The notes under the pieces: generated by a model
Database searches by the model: none
What the model was told of the DNA's origin: nothing
Seen by the model: the letters and a program-made list of their open reading frames with translations, nothing else
Assembly: GCF_038595055.1 (NCBI RefSeq)
Contig: NZ_CP152002.1
Span: 4,880,501 to 4,944,500 of the forward strand
Direction: 5' to 3'
Source: Paenibacillus sp. FSL R7-0345
Lineage (GTDB): Bacteria; Bacillota; Bacilli; Paenibacillales; Paenibacillaceae
Length of the DNA: 64,000 nt
Position numbers and translations under genes: made by a program
In this document: positions 7,518-15,605 of the stretch, in pieces
Numbering within the stretch: position 1 is the first letter of the stretch
Layout of the letters: every line of letters starts with the position of its first letter

Positions 7518-9047
7518 ATGGCGCTTGATGCGGATATCAAAGCACAATTAGCGCAGTATCTTCAGCTCATGGAGGGCGAGGTACTGCTGAAGGTCAGCGC
7601 CGGAGACGACAGCGTTTCGCAAGAAACGCTGTCTCTGGTGAATGAGCTGGCCGACATGTCGGCCAATATTAAAATTGAACATACTACACTTCCGCGTACG
7701 CCGAGCTTTAGTGTGAATCGTCCGGGCGAAGATACCGGCGTTACTTTTGCTGGTGTTCCGCTCGGCCACGAATTCACCTCGCTGGTACTGGCACTGCTGC
7801 AAGTAAGCGGCAGAGCTCCTAAGGCTGAACAGGCAACGATTGATCAGATCAAGAGCCTCAAGGGTGAATATCACTTTGAGACCTACATCAGCCTGACTTG
7901 CCACAACTGTCCGGATGTGGTACAGGCGCTGAACCTGATGAGCGTCCTGAATAGCGGCGTAACTAGCACTATGATTGACGGTGCAGCCTTCAAGAGCGAA
8001 GTCGAGAGCAAGGAAGTTATGGCTGTGCCATCCGTCTACCTGAATGGTGAATTTTTCGGCAGCGGCCGGATGACCGCCGAAGAAATTCTCGCCAAGCTGG
8101 GTACCGGACCGGACGCTTCCGAATTGTCCGATAAGGCACCTTTTGATGTTCTGGTTATCGGCGGTGGTCCTGCCGGCGCGAGTGCGGCTATCTATGCCGC
8201 CCGTAAAGGTATCCGCACCGGTATTGTCGCTGAGCGCTTCGGCGGTCAGGTTATGGAGACGATGGGCATTGAGAACTTCATCGGTACGAAGTACACCGAA
8301 GGACCGAAGCTCGCTGCGAGCCTGGAAGAGCATGTGAAGGAATACGAGGTCGATGTGATGAAGACTCTGCGCGCCAAGCGCCTGGAGAAGAAGGAACTCA
8401 TCGAAATCGAGCTGGAGAACGGCGCCGTGCTGAAGAGCAAGACGGTCATTCTCTCCACTGGCGCCCGCTGGCGCAATGTGGGTGTTCCCGGTGAAGCCGA
8501 GTTCAAGAACAAAGGCGTGGCGTACTGCCCGCACTGTGACGGCCCTCTCTTCACTGGAAAGCATGTCGCTGTAATCGGCGGCGGCAACTCCGGTATCGAA
8601 GCGGCGATTGATCTGGCGGGTATCGTCAGCCATGTGACCGTTCTCGAATTCATGCCGGAGCTGAAGGCAGACTCGGTACTCCAGCAGCGTCTGTACAGCC
8701 TGCCTAACGTAACTGTGCATAAGAACGTTCAGACTAAGGAAATTACGGGAACCGACAAGGTGAACGGCATTACCTTTATCGAACGCGACACCGGTACGGA
8801 GCAGCATGTTGAGCTTGAAGGTGTCTTCGTCCAGATCGGCCTTGTGCCGAACACCGACTGGCTTGCCGAGACTCTGGAACGCACCCGCTTCGGCGAGATC
8901 ATCGTCGACAACCATGGTGCAACCAGCATCCCGGGCGTGTTCGCAGCAGGCGACTGCACCAACAGTCCTTTCAAGCAGATCATCATCTCCATGGGCTCCG
9001 GCGCTACCGCCGCCCTCGGTGCATTCGATTATATGATCCGCAATTAA
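7518..9047 (+). CDS. ahpF: alkyl hydroperoxide reductase subunit F (NADH-dependent disulfide reductase)
   Basis: Flavoprotein that passes electrons from NADH to AhpC. It has 509 residues. The N-terminal double thioredoxin-like domain carries the redox pair Cys128/Cys131 (TCHNC). The FAD motif GGGPAG is at 215-220, the thioredoxin-reductase-type pair CPHC at 337-340, an NAD motif GGGNSG follows, and AAGDC near the C-terminus contacts FAD. AAGGAG precedes the ATG. It shares a transcript with ahpC and ends at a strong terminator. Confidence 0.96.
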   Translation: MALDADIKAQLAQYLQLMEGEVLLKVSAGDDSVSQETLSLVNELADMSANIKIEHTTLPRTPSFSVNRPGEDTGVTFAGVPLGHEFTSLVLALLQVSGRAPKAEQATIDQIKSLKGEYHFETYISLTCHNCPDVVQALNLMSVLNSGVTSTMIDGAAFKSEVESKEVMAVPSVYLNGEFFGSGRMTAEEILAKLGTGPDASELSDKAPFDVLVIGGGPAGASAAIYAARKGIRTGIVAERFGGQVMETMGIENFIGTKYTEGPKLAASLEEHVKEYEVDVMKTLRAKRLEKKELIEIELENGAVLKSKTVILSTGARWRNVGVPGEAEFKNKGVAYCPHCDGPLFTGKHVAVIGGGNSGIEAAIDLAGIVSHVTVLEFMPELKADSVLQQRLYSLPNVTVHKNVQTKEITGTDKVNGITFIERDTGTEQHVELEGVFVQIGLVPNTDWLAETLERTRFGEIIVDNHGATSIPGVFAAGDCTNSPFKQIIISMGSGATAALGAFDYMIRN

Positions 9048-9063
9048 TCTGGCATTATAAATT

Positions 9064-9110
9064 AACCGGCGCTGCTGTCTTCCCCCATGGACAGCGGTAC
9101 CGGTTTTTAT
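9064..9110 (+). terminator. terminator after ahpF
   Basis: A 16-base stem (9064-9079 with 9090-9105; one mismatch, two wobble pairs) is followed by a T tract. It begins AACCGG and ends CCGGTT. Confidence 0.85.
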
Positions 9111-9456
9111 GTTTAGCCTTTTTGTGATCTGACATCCTCTCTATATCAAGCCACTCAAACACGCTCTCCTTCCCCCTCCCTGAAGGCCTGATGGTTAAGC
9201 ATGGCGTCTTCTTCTGGCGGATAAGGAAAGCCGAGCCTTGACCATACCGGTTCATGCGGTTTATTAGTCATTACAATCTCATCCCTTCTCTTTAAAAAAG
9301 ATTAATGCTGAGCTAGCCGGCTAAGTCAACAAGCTAAAGGCCACCCCAGATGGGATGGCCTTGTTGTTAAATTATTTATTGTTATGTTGCATACGAATAT
9401 TATCATAAATACTAGATCGTTTAGATATAAAAGAAAGTGATTGAAGTCATTCTAAG
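9111..9456. other. gene-free stretch with a second hairpin
   Basis: About 345 bases between convergent ahpF and the aldo/keto reductase gene. AAGGCCA (9337-9343) pairs with TGGCCTT (9356-9362), and CCC with GGG inside. This may end the leftward aldo/keto reductase transcript, but the T tract is poor. An ORF at 9055-9255 on the minus strand overlaps the ahpF terminator and I do not accept it. Confidence 0.45.
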
Positions 9457-10428
9457 TCATATTAAGGGATGTGGAATATAGAGTTCCTCTAAGCTTGCTA
9501 TTTCTTCAGCACTCAGCTGAATTTCCAGCGAAGAAACAGATTCTTCAAGATGGCTGATCCGGGTAGCCCCGATGACCGGAGCTGTAATTCCTTCCTTTTG
9601 AAGCAGCCATGCAAGTGCAACCTGAGCACGCCCAATTCCCCGCTTAGCTGCAACTTCCGCTACTCTCTCAGCGACTCTACGGTCTCCTTCCTCCGTATTA
9701 ATAAACATTGCTCTTGCAATCTGATCCTTCTCCGACCTTGGCGTGGTCTGATCCCAGTCTCTGGTTAAACGGCCTGCGGCCAGCGGCAGATACGGCGTGA
9801 TGCCAACGCCCTGGTCTTTACAGAGCGGAAGCATTTCTCTTTCTTCCTCCCGGTACAGCAGATTCAGCCTGTTCTCCATCGCTATAAACCGTGTCCAGCC
9901 ATTAAGCTCCGCGGTATGCTGAGCTTTCGCGAACTGCCATGCCAGCATGGAGGAGGCGCCCAGATATCTGACCTTGCCTGCCTTAACTAAATCGTGCAAG
10001 GCTTCCATCGTTTCTTCAATTGGTGTAGCAGAGTCCCAGCGATGGATCTGATATAGATCAATGTAATCTGTTCCGAGCCTTCTGAGACTGTGGTCCACCT
10101 CGGTCATGACCGCTTTACGGGAAAGTCCCATTGCATTCGGCCCCTTACGCATCGGTACGAAAACCTTTGTAGCAATAACAACTTGGTCACGGCGGGTGAA
10201 ATCCTTTAAAGCACGTCCAAGAATTTCTTCACTGGTTCCGTCGGAATACATATTTGCAGTACTAAAGAAGTTAATTCCCAGCTCAACTGCCTGCTTAATA
10301 ACCGGTCTGCTCTCCTCTTCCTTTAGTGACCATGGGGTATTTCCGCGTTCCGGCACCCCGAAGCCCATGGTTCCAAGGCTAAGCCTCGATACCTCTAATC
10401 CGCTTCGTCCAAGCTTTACATATTCCAT
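9457..10428 (-). CDS. aldo/keto reductase
   Basis: NADPH-dependent oxidoreductase with a TIM-barrel fold, 323 residues. Tyr61, Lys88 (VIATK) and His129 (YQIH) of the usual catalytic tetrad are present. The tetrad aspartate, normally in an FDTA motif, is Ser56 here (FFSTANMYS, codon AGT). The C-terminal cofactor region (APVIGATRISHLEE) looks normal. It is divergent from a MarR regulator across three shared operator palindromes, so it is very likely repressed by that protein. The substrate is unknown; such pairs often answer to electrophiles or quinones. Confidence 0.88.
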   Translation of the reverse strand: MEYVKLGRSGLEVSRLSLGTMGFGVPERGNTPWSLKEEESRPVIKQAVELGINFFSTANMYSDGTSEEILGRALKDFTRRDQVVIATKVFVPMRKGPNAMGLSRKAVMTEVDHSLRRLGTDYIDLYQIHRWDSATPIEETMEALHDLVKAGKVRYLGASSMLAWQFAKAQHTAELNGWTRFIAMENRLNLLYREEEREMLPLCKDQGVGITPYLPLAAGRLTRDWDQTTPRSEKDQIARAMFINTEEGDRRVAERVAEVAAKRGIGRAQVALAWLLQKEGITAPVIGATRISHLEESVSSLEIQLSAEEIASLEELYIPHPLI

Positions 10429-10475
10429 TGAACCCTACACTTCCTTTCGTATTGTAACTGTTAAACTCCACACAA

Positions 10476-10576
10476 GTTGACGTATCAACCTATAGAGCAA
10501 ACCTTTCCTAGGTTGACATGTCAACTCAATAGATCACTTTACCACCTTGTTGTTGACACGTCAACCATGATATTAT
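10476..10576. promoter_or_regulatory. three MarR operator palindromes and marR promoter
   Basis: The pattern GTTGA-N4-TCAAC occurs at 10476-10489, 10512-10525 and 10552-10565. All three lie between the divergent aldo/keto reductase and marR genes. The third lies between a TTGTTG -35 (10547-10552) and a TATTAT -10 (10571-10576), where bound repressor would block marR transcription. The first two lie nearer the reductase promoter. Confidence 0.8.
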
Positions 10577-10582
10577 ATCTTC

Positions 10583-11026
10583 ATGGACAATTTGAGCGAG
10601 CTTAATGAAGATGAGATGCAAATATGGAATATGTGGAAAGGCTCTTTTAAACGTGTTTTCGGCCGCGTTGTAAAAGAAATGTCTGATCATACCGGACTAT
10701 CAGAGGGTGATTTCGGAGTATTGGATAGGTTAGTTCAGTTTGGGAACGGCAAGCTGCGGCAACATGAGTTAGCTGACTCAATGGACTGGGATAAAAGCCG
10801 TCTGTCCCATCATTTAACGCGTATGGAGAAGCGCGGTCTGGTTCTGAGGAAACCTTCTGACACGGACCGGGGTGTACAGGTTATGATTACGTCTGCCGGA
10901 AAGTCAGCACTGGCTGAAGCCCTGCCCATCGTTTCAAAGGCTATACGAAGACATTTTCTGGATCTGATAACCGACCAGGACATCGAGTCGATTGCACGAA
11001 TGGCAGATAAAACAAAAAATCCTTAA
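10583..11026 (+). CDS. MarR family transcriptional regulator
   Basis: Dimeric winged-helix repressor of 147 residues. The recognition region is at about 55-95 (LADSMDWDKSRLSHHLTRME) and the wing includes KPSDTDRGVQV. It is divergent from the aldo/keto reductase, with three identical-type palindromes between them, so it probably represses both genes. No ribosome binding site precedes the ATG. The TATTAT -10 ends six bases before it, so the message may be leaderless. Internal ATGs at 10616 and 10631 also lack good sites. Confidence 0.88.
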   Translation: MDNLSELNEDEMQIWNMWKGSFKRVFGRVVKEMSDHTGLSEGDFGVLDRLVQFGNGKLRQHELADSMDWDKSRLSHHLTRMEKRGLVLRKPSDTDRGVQVMITSAGKSALAEALPIVSKAIRRHFLDLITDQDIESIARMADKTKNP

Positions 11027-11057
11027 CCACTGAGCTCAGCAGCTGCTGAAAACGATT

Positions 11058-11091
11058 AATACCCCTTCGCCAGAACTAGCGGAGGGGTATT
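11058..11091. terminator. terminator between convergent marR and ABC permease genes
   Basis: AATACCCCTTCGC (11058-11070) pairs with GCGGAGGGGTATT (11079-11091) with one wobble pair. T tracts are weak on both sides. Confidence 0.6.
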
Positions 11092-11108
11092 GCCTGTATA
11101 CTATTAAG

Positions 11109-12707
11109 TCACAACCCCAAAAACAACCGTTCTCCCGCATTCTTCAAATACCTGTACATCCCCGCACACAATCCTGCCAGTATGATTCCGGCCCCAAGCA
11201 TAATTATCCTGCCGTCCACACCTGTCAGCAATAGCGACAGTCCGGCCGGAACAATCAGGCTGATGAAGCCCAGCAGCATTGCAACCAGCACCGCCGCACT
11301 CTGCTTGACGACCTGAACCTCATTCGTCCACTCCAGCTTCGGCAGCTTCAGATTCACGATGACACCTATTAGCGCCGAGAAGCAGGCGTAGATGACCGGA
11401 ATTATTAACAAAAGCAGACTGTCTGCCCAGCCTGTGCCCAGTGAGATCATCAGCAGCACACAGCTCACAACTGTGACCGGTATGGTAATGGTCAGGTTCA
11501 CCGCTACCTTGCTTAGCAAGATAATATGCTTGGGCACAGGAGAACTCCGCAGAATCCACAGGTTGTTTCCCTCCAGTGAAACGGAGCTGGATGTAGTGCA
11601 GCTAAGGGCTACGAATAAGGATACGAACAGCGGCGCCAGAGTATTAAGGTACTGCTGCAGCTGCGGAATGTCGGCCAGCTGTCCCAGCTGCTCCGGGCTG
11701 GTAAACAGCAGGGAGACAGACATTACGAGCAGCAATACCATGCCGATTCCGGTGTTCAGCACATAGATAGAGGAGCTGAAATAGCGGCGCAGCTCCTTGC
11801 GGTACAATGCCTGAAAAGCTGTGGATGCCTTGAGCGGCTGGATCTTATATCTTCCGCTTGCCCGGCTGGTCGACAGCCCCGTATGAATCGCTTTATAGCG
11901 GGTTCCCAGCACGGTGCTGAACACTACAAATGCAAGCACGGACAGCAATATAAACAAGAGAAAGGCATCCATCCGGTATGCACTCACAGCATTCACATAC
12001 AGCTCTGTAAGCGGGTATAGCTTGAATATCGTGTCCGCCAGCCCTGTTCCCAGATCTGCCAGCTCCGGCTCGCTCCCGTCCAGTGTGAATGAACCCAGGA
12101 TTAGAGCAACCACGAACAACAGGGTTACCACCAGATTGATCATCCGGCTCGCCCGGAACCGGGAGGAAAACCAGCTGATCAGCGCGCCAATCACGGTCGC
12201 TGCAATAATCGGAATCAGCGGAATACACAGCAGCAGCGGCACAAAAAGCAGATAGTAATATGCTTCCGGATGCACTTTTAACGCATAAACCGCTCCTGCC
12301 GGCAGCATGACCATCAGGGTAAAAAACAAATTCAGCACATACAGCTGCAGCACCCGGCTCGCCACCACATGACTCGTCTTCACCGGCAGCGACATCAGCA
12401 GATCATAGTCCTTGTAACTGAATAGCACGCCGCCCGCTTTATACACTGTGGTGAAGAAGGCGACAATGGACGTGACCGCCATCATAATCGCCAGGAGCAG
12501 GTCTAACCGGCCGATTTGCTCAAAAGCTGCTGCCATCGCATAGCTGTACCCGAACGAAAAAACGGCGATCATAAGCACACCTGCCAGAATAGCGATGCTG
12601 AGCAGGAGCAGCTTCCGTCTTTCTTTTGCATCCGTTGTATGAAGGGCTTTATTGAGGCCAAAGGTTGAGATCAGCTGCAGTTTCGTTAATCTCCAGACAT
12701 TAATCAT
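11109..12707 (-). CDS. ABC-2 type exporter permease
   Basis: Large membrane subunit of 532 residues with about 12 predicted membrane segments (first near residue 37, last near 500) and no soluble catalytic domain. It resembles the multi-span permeases paired with a single ATPase in Firmicutes (YthQ-like). The ATG at 12707 overlaps the end of the ATPase gene by eight bases, so the two are translationally coupled. An upstream TTG at 12713 is too close to the GGAG site. The substrate is unknown. Confidence 0.82.
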   Translation of the reverse strand: MINVWRLTKLQLISTFGLNKALHTTDAKERRKLLLLSIAILAGVLMIAVFSFGYSYAMAAAFEQIGRLDLLLAIMMAVTSIVAFFTTVYKAGGVLFSYKDYDLLMSLPVKTSHVVASRVLQLYVLNLFFTLMVMLPAGAVYALKVHPEAYYYLLFVPLLLCIPLIPIIAATVIGALISWFSSRFRASRMINLVVTLLFVVALILGSFTLDGSEPELADLGTGLADTIFKLYPLTELYVNAVSAYRMDAFLLFILLSVLAFVVFSTVLGTRYKAIHTGLSTSRASGRYKIQPLKASTAFQALYRKELRRYFSSSIYVLNTGIGMVLLLVMSVSLLFTSPEQLGQLADIPQLQQYLNTLAPLFVSLFVALSCTTSSSVSLEGNNLWILRSSPVPKHIILLSKVAVNLTITIPVTVVSCVLLMISLGTGWADSLLLLIIPVIYACFSALIGVIVNLKLPKLEWTNEVQVVKQSAAVLVAMLLGFISLIVPAGLSLLLTGVDGRIIMLGAGIILAGLCAGMYRYLKNAGERLFLGL

Positions 12708-13413
12708 GATCAATCAGCTCCATGAATACGTCCTCCAGACTGTTCTTCCCTATCACTTCCTCTGTAAGCCCCTGGACAATCAGCTCACCGGCTTTAATAA
12801 TCGCGATCTTGTTGCACAGCTTCTCTGCCGTATCCAGTACATGTGTCGAGAAAAAAATCGCACTGCCTTCGCTGCATACCTCTGCCATGATCGTTTTTAG
12901 CGTATGTGCCGCCTTCGGGTCCAGTCCGACAAAAGGCTCATCCAGTACCAGCAGCTTCGGCTTGTGAATGAGCGCAGAGATAATCGCCAGCTTCTGCTTC
13001 ATGCCATGGGAATATCCGGAGATCAGATCCCCGAGATGGGGGGTCAGCTGAAAAGCGCCGCCGTATTTGGCAATGAGCAGCTCACGGTCCTTCCGGGATA
13101 CGTTAAACAGATCGCCGATGAAGCTCAGGTACTGAATCCCTGTGAGATGGTCGTACAGATCCGGATTGTCAGGAATGTACGCGATCCGTGATTTGCAGGC
13201 CAAAGGGTCTTTTTTCATCGAAATACCGTCGATTTCAATCTCACCCTCTTCAAAATCCATTACGCCCACGACCGCCCGGATCGTCGTCGTTTTGCCTGCC
13301 CCGTTATGTCCGATAAAGCCGTAAATGTCCCCTTTTTCGACTGTAAGACTCAGGTTATGTACGGCTTTCTTTCCGCCCTTATAGCTTTTGGAAAACTGTC
13401 TGATGGTTAGCAT
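12700..13413 (-). CDS. ABC transporter ATP-binding protein
   Basis: Nucleotide-binding subunit of 237 residues. It has Walker A GHNGAGKTT (35-43), the signature YSHGMKQK (in place of LSGGQ), Walker B LLVLDEP and the switch histidine in STHVLD. The divergent signature is common in DrrA/YthP-like exporters. GAGAGGTG precedes the ATG. It is encoded ahead of, and overlapping, its permease. Confidence 0.9.
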   Translation of the reverse strand: MLTIRQFSKSYKGGKKAVHNLSLTVEKGDIYGFIGHNGAGKTTTIRAVVGVMDFEEGEIEIDGISMKKDPLACKSRIAYIPDNPDLYDHLTGIQYLSFIGDLFNVSRKDRELLIAKYGGAFQLTPHLGDLISGYSHGMKQKLAIISALIHKPKLLVLDEPFVGLDPKAAHTLKTIMAEVCSEGSAIFFSTHVLDTAEKLCNKIAIIKAGELIVQGLTEEVIGKNSLEDVFMELIDHD

Positions 13414-13571
13414 GCCTTCACCTCTCCCATACTGTTAATCAACTGACTGTAATACGCTCAGCCAAGGGGAATCGTTCATTCTTACGGATAAAAAAATCGT
13501 TGTAACCTTTTTGCACCTTTGTCCGTCTATGAAAGCAAATAACAACAAACTACACCCTGAGGTGAATTCTA

Positions 13572-14603
13572 ATGAAAAAATCATTCAAACTTGTTACACT
13601 ATCTGCCGCAGCCGCCATTGCGTTCAGCTTTGCCGGAGAACAATTTGCTTCCGCTGCTGCTTTTTCCGATCTGAATAATGTAGCAGATAAAGAAAAAATC
13701 ATCGCTCTGCAGGATCAGGGGCTGGTCAAAGGAATTAGCACAACGAAGTTCGGCCCGCATCTGCCGATCTCTGAAGCGGAGGGTGTGCAGATGATCGTCA
13801 ATGCAGCCGGCCTCAATCTGGATACGATCCGGTTTGTGAAAGCGCCGAAGGCTTCCGATTATTTTGTGAATGCGAATGATTCTGCATGGTACGCACAGGC
13901 ACTCATCATTGCCGGTGTACACGGCCTGGACCTGCCGGCTGATCTGCAGCCGGGCAGCAAGCTGACGCGGGAAGCCTTTACCCATCAGCTGATTGATGCA
14001 ATTGAGCTGGGCGGCCGCCTGCCGATGATCAAAATCGCCCCTGTGGAATTCGCAGATCAGGATCAGGTAACGGCAGAGTATTCCGGCTCACTCCAGCGTG
14101 CTTTGGCTTACGGGGTAGTGAAGCTGGACAATAACGGCAAGCTGAATCCGAAGCAGCAGATTACCCGGGCTGAGGCTGCAGTTGAGATCAGCAATGCGCT
14201 GGCGTACCTGAAAGCCCATCCGGCACCAACGGCTCAGAGCGAGATCCTCACCGCAGAAGAAGCCGTGCAACTGATTAAGGAAGCTGTAGGTCCTGAAGCG
14301 GATCTGCAGATCAAGATCAGCCCGGCTGCCAGTATGAGCAGAGAATCGTTCACCTACCTCCTGATTAATACGCTGCAGTCAAGCGGCCAGCTGCCGATGT
14401 ATAAGCTTGTTCCGGTTACAGTTGCTGATGAGGATCAAATGGATATTCTGAACTCCGGGGCGATCCAGACGGCGCTTGCCCTCAAGATTGTCAGCCTGGA
14501 CCAAGGCGGTAATTTCAACCCGAAGGACCCGATCACCCGCACAGACGGAACCGCGATGGTTAGCAAGGTTCAGGAAATTTTGAAAGATAAAGGCGCAAAA
14601 TAA
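13572..14603 (+). CDS. secreted protein with SLH-like repeats
   Basis: 343 residues. A signal peptide ends near residue 28 (FASA/AAF). Then come repeats with S-layer-homology character: FSDLNNVADKEKI, ISEAEGVQMIVNAA, NPKQQITRAEAAVEIS and NPKDPITRTDGTAMVS. SLH modules bind secondary cell-wall polymer, so the protein probably sits on the cell wall. Two halves (about 30-215 and 225-343) look like an internal duplication: both contain GQLPM or GRLPM followed by K-I/L-x-PV. GAGGTG precedes the ATG and a perfect terminator follows. No enzyme domain is visible. Confidence 0.8.
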   Translation: MKKSFKLVTLSAAAAIAFSFAGEQFASAAAFSDLNNVADKEKIIALQDQGLVKGISTTKFGPHLPISEAEGVQMIVNAAGLNLDTIRFVKAPKASDYFVNANDSAWYAQALIIAGVHGLDLPADLQPGSKLTREAFTHQLIDAIELGGRLPMIKIAPVEFADQDQVTAEYSGSLQRALAYGVVKLDNNGKLNPKQQITRAEAAVEISNALAYLKAHPAPTAQSEILTAEEAVQLIKEAVGPEADLQIKISPAASMSRESFTYLLINTLQSSGQLPMYKLVPVTVADEDQMDILNSGAIQTALALKIVSLDQGGNFNPKDPITRTDGTAMVSKVQEILKDKGAK

Positions 14604-14634
14604 ACGAGTTGAGTTCATTGACTCCTGCTAATGT

Positions 14635-14675
14635 AAAGAAAAGAACGGCACCGGGTGCCGTTCTTTTCTTTATTT
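14635..14675 (+). terminator. terminator after the SLH-like gene
   Basis: A perfect 17-base stem (14635-14651 with 14655-14671) has a three-base loop and runs into T-rich DNA. Confidence 0.9.
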
Positions 14676-14694
14676 TATATGCTGATTCTGCAGC

Positions 14695-14882
14695 TTACAG
14701 GGAGCTGAATTTTGCTTTTACCTGAGCCAGCATCTTGCTGAGCTCTTCATTACCCGCACCGCTGCCAATGCCGCCGAACAGGAATTGCTCCAGCACTTCA
14801 ACGCCGCAGAATTCGAAGATTCCGCTGCCGGAAGTCTGCTTCAGTGAGTTGTGCATGCCAATAGCCTCATATACTTCCCCCC
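14695..14882 (-). pseudogene. C-terminal fragment of an NAD(P)H-dependent oxidoreductase
   Basis: The minus strand encodes about 60 residues with a stop at 14695-14697. The stretches GMHNSLKQTSGSGIFEFCG and VEVLEQFLFGG resemble the C-terminal end of flavodoxin-fold NAD(P)H oxidoreductases. There is no start codon in frame and the upstream two thirds are missing. The fragment abuts the decayed acetyltransferase at a C6 run (14877-14882), probably a deletion junction. The family call comes from memory of the motif and is moderate. Confidence 0.5.
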
Positions 14883-15227
14883 GTAAAGTGCGAATACCTT
14901 ATGGTACAGCCTGTCTTCAAAAGCATACTTCAGCATCGCCTCTGCCGCCTAAGTAGCGTCCCGTTCCCCCAAAACTCCTCACCGATCCAGTAAGCCAGCT
15001 CGCCATTGTTGAATTTTTCGTTGCGGGACAAGGCTATCGCACCATATAAAACTCCGCTCACCTTATCCGTTACGGCGAATTCATACAACAATCCTGCCCC
15101 AAAGTCAGCTTCGTGGCGGTCAATCCAGGTCAGGCATCCTCCAACGTGTAGGGATACGGCAGGCATAGGGTTGTTTTGTAGATAATGTAGACGTTAGATG
15201 ATGACCTTCCATGGACTCGTTCTATAA
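14883..15227 (-). pseudogene. decayed GNAT N-acetyltransferase (RimJ/RimL type)
   Basis: Pieces of one acetyltransferase appear in different frames: LCLPYPYTLEDA, then TWIDRHEADFGAG and GELAYWIGEEFWGNG, then AAEAMLKYAFEDRLYHKVFA. The first two are separated by a one-base deletion (GCC-TG for GCC-CTG). The second and third are separated by another one-base loss plus a TAG in place of an expected GAG. The C-terminal end is gone. I infer a dead gene joined to the next fragment by deletion. Confidence 0.75.
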
Positions 15228-15228
15228 C

Positions 15229-15416
15229 TTAGCTGCACTTTTTACACTTATTATCGCTGATTTTGGCTTCAACAGCGCTTTAAGTGTATTTCGTGCAACT
15301 AAAAAAGCCGAAAACGGCCTTTTTAGCCGATTCGGACAGATTTAGTTGCACAGAGTGCAGTTATACGGCGCAGAGGGCATTTTTTGCTGTTTTTAGTTGC
15401 ACAAAGTGCAGCTATC
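15229..15416. repeat. four-hairpin intergenic repeat cluster, copy 1
   Basis: Four imperfect units of the type TTTAGTTGCAC-N4-TGCAGTTAT start at about 15229, 15279, 15341 and 15392. Each can fold into a short hairpin (for example AGTTGCAC with GTGCAGCT). Between them are smaller palindromes such as GCCGAAAACGGC. The same arrangement with the same spacing recurs at 38304-38491. No gene is accepted from here to 15605. Confidence 0.75.
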
Positions 15417-15605
15417 CCGCACAGGGGGTGGGTTCCGTGTTCACCAAGCAGCCCGCAGGCATTACGTTCGTGAGGGAAGTCTTACTTTCAGCACACAGAC
15501 TTACACGCAGCATTCACGCTCTACATCCAGCACTCCAGCCCGCAGCTTTTACTTTCAGCAGCTACCTCCGCATTCACACCTGCTCTGGCGCATCATCCCC
15601 CCACC

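Noticed and set aside
7548..8915. Long minus-strand ORF opposite ahpF
   Set aside because: Antisense shadow of a clear AhpF; no ribosome site and no recognisable protein.
9055..9255. Minus-strand ORF of 66 codons after ahpF
   Set aside because: It runs through the ahpF terminator and shows no known motif.
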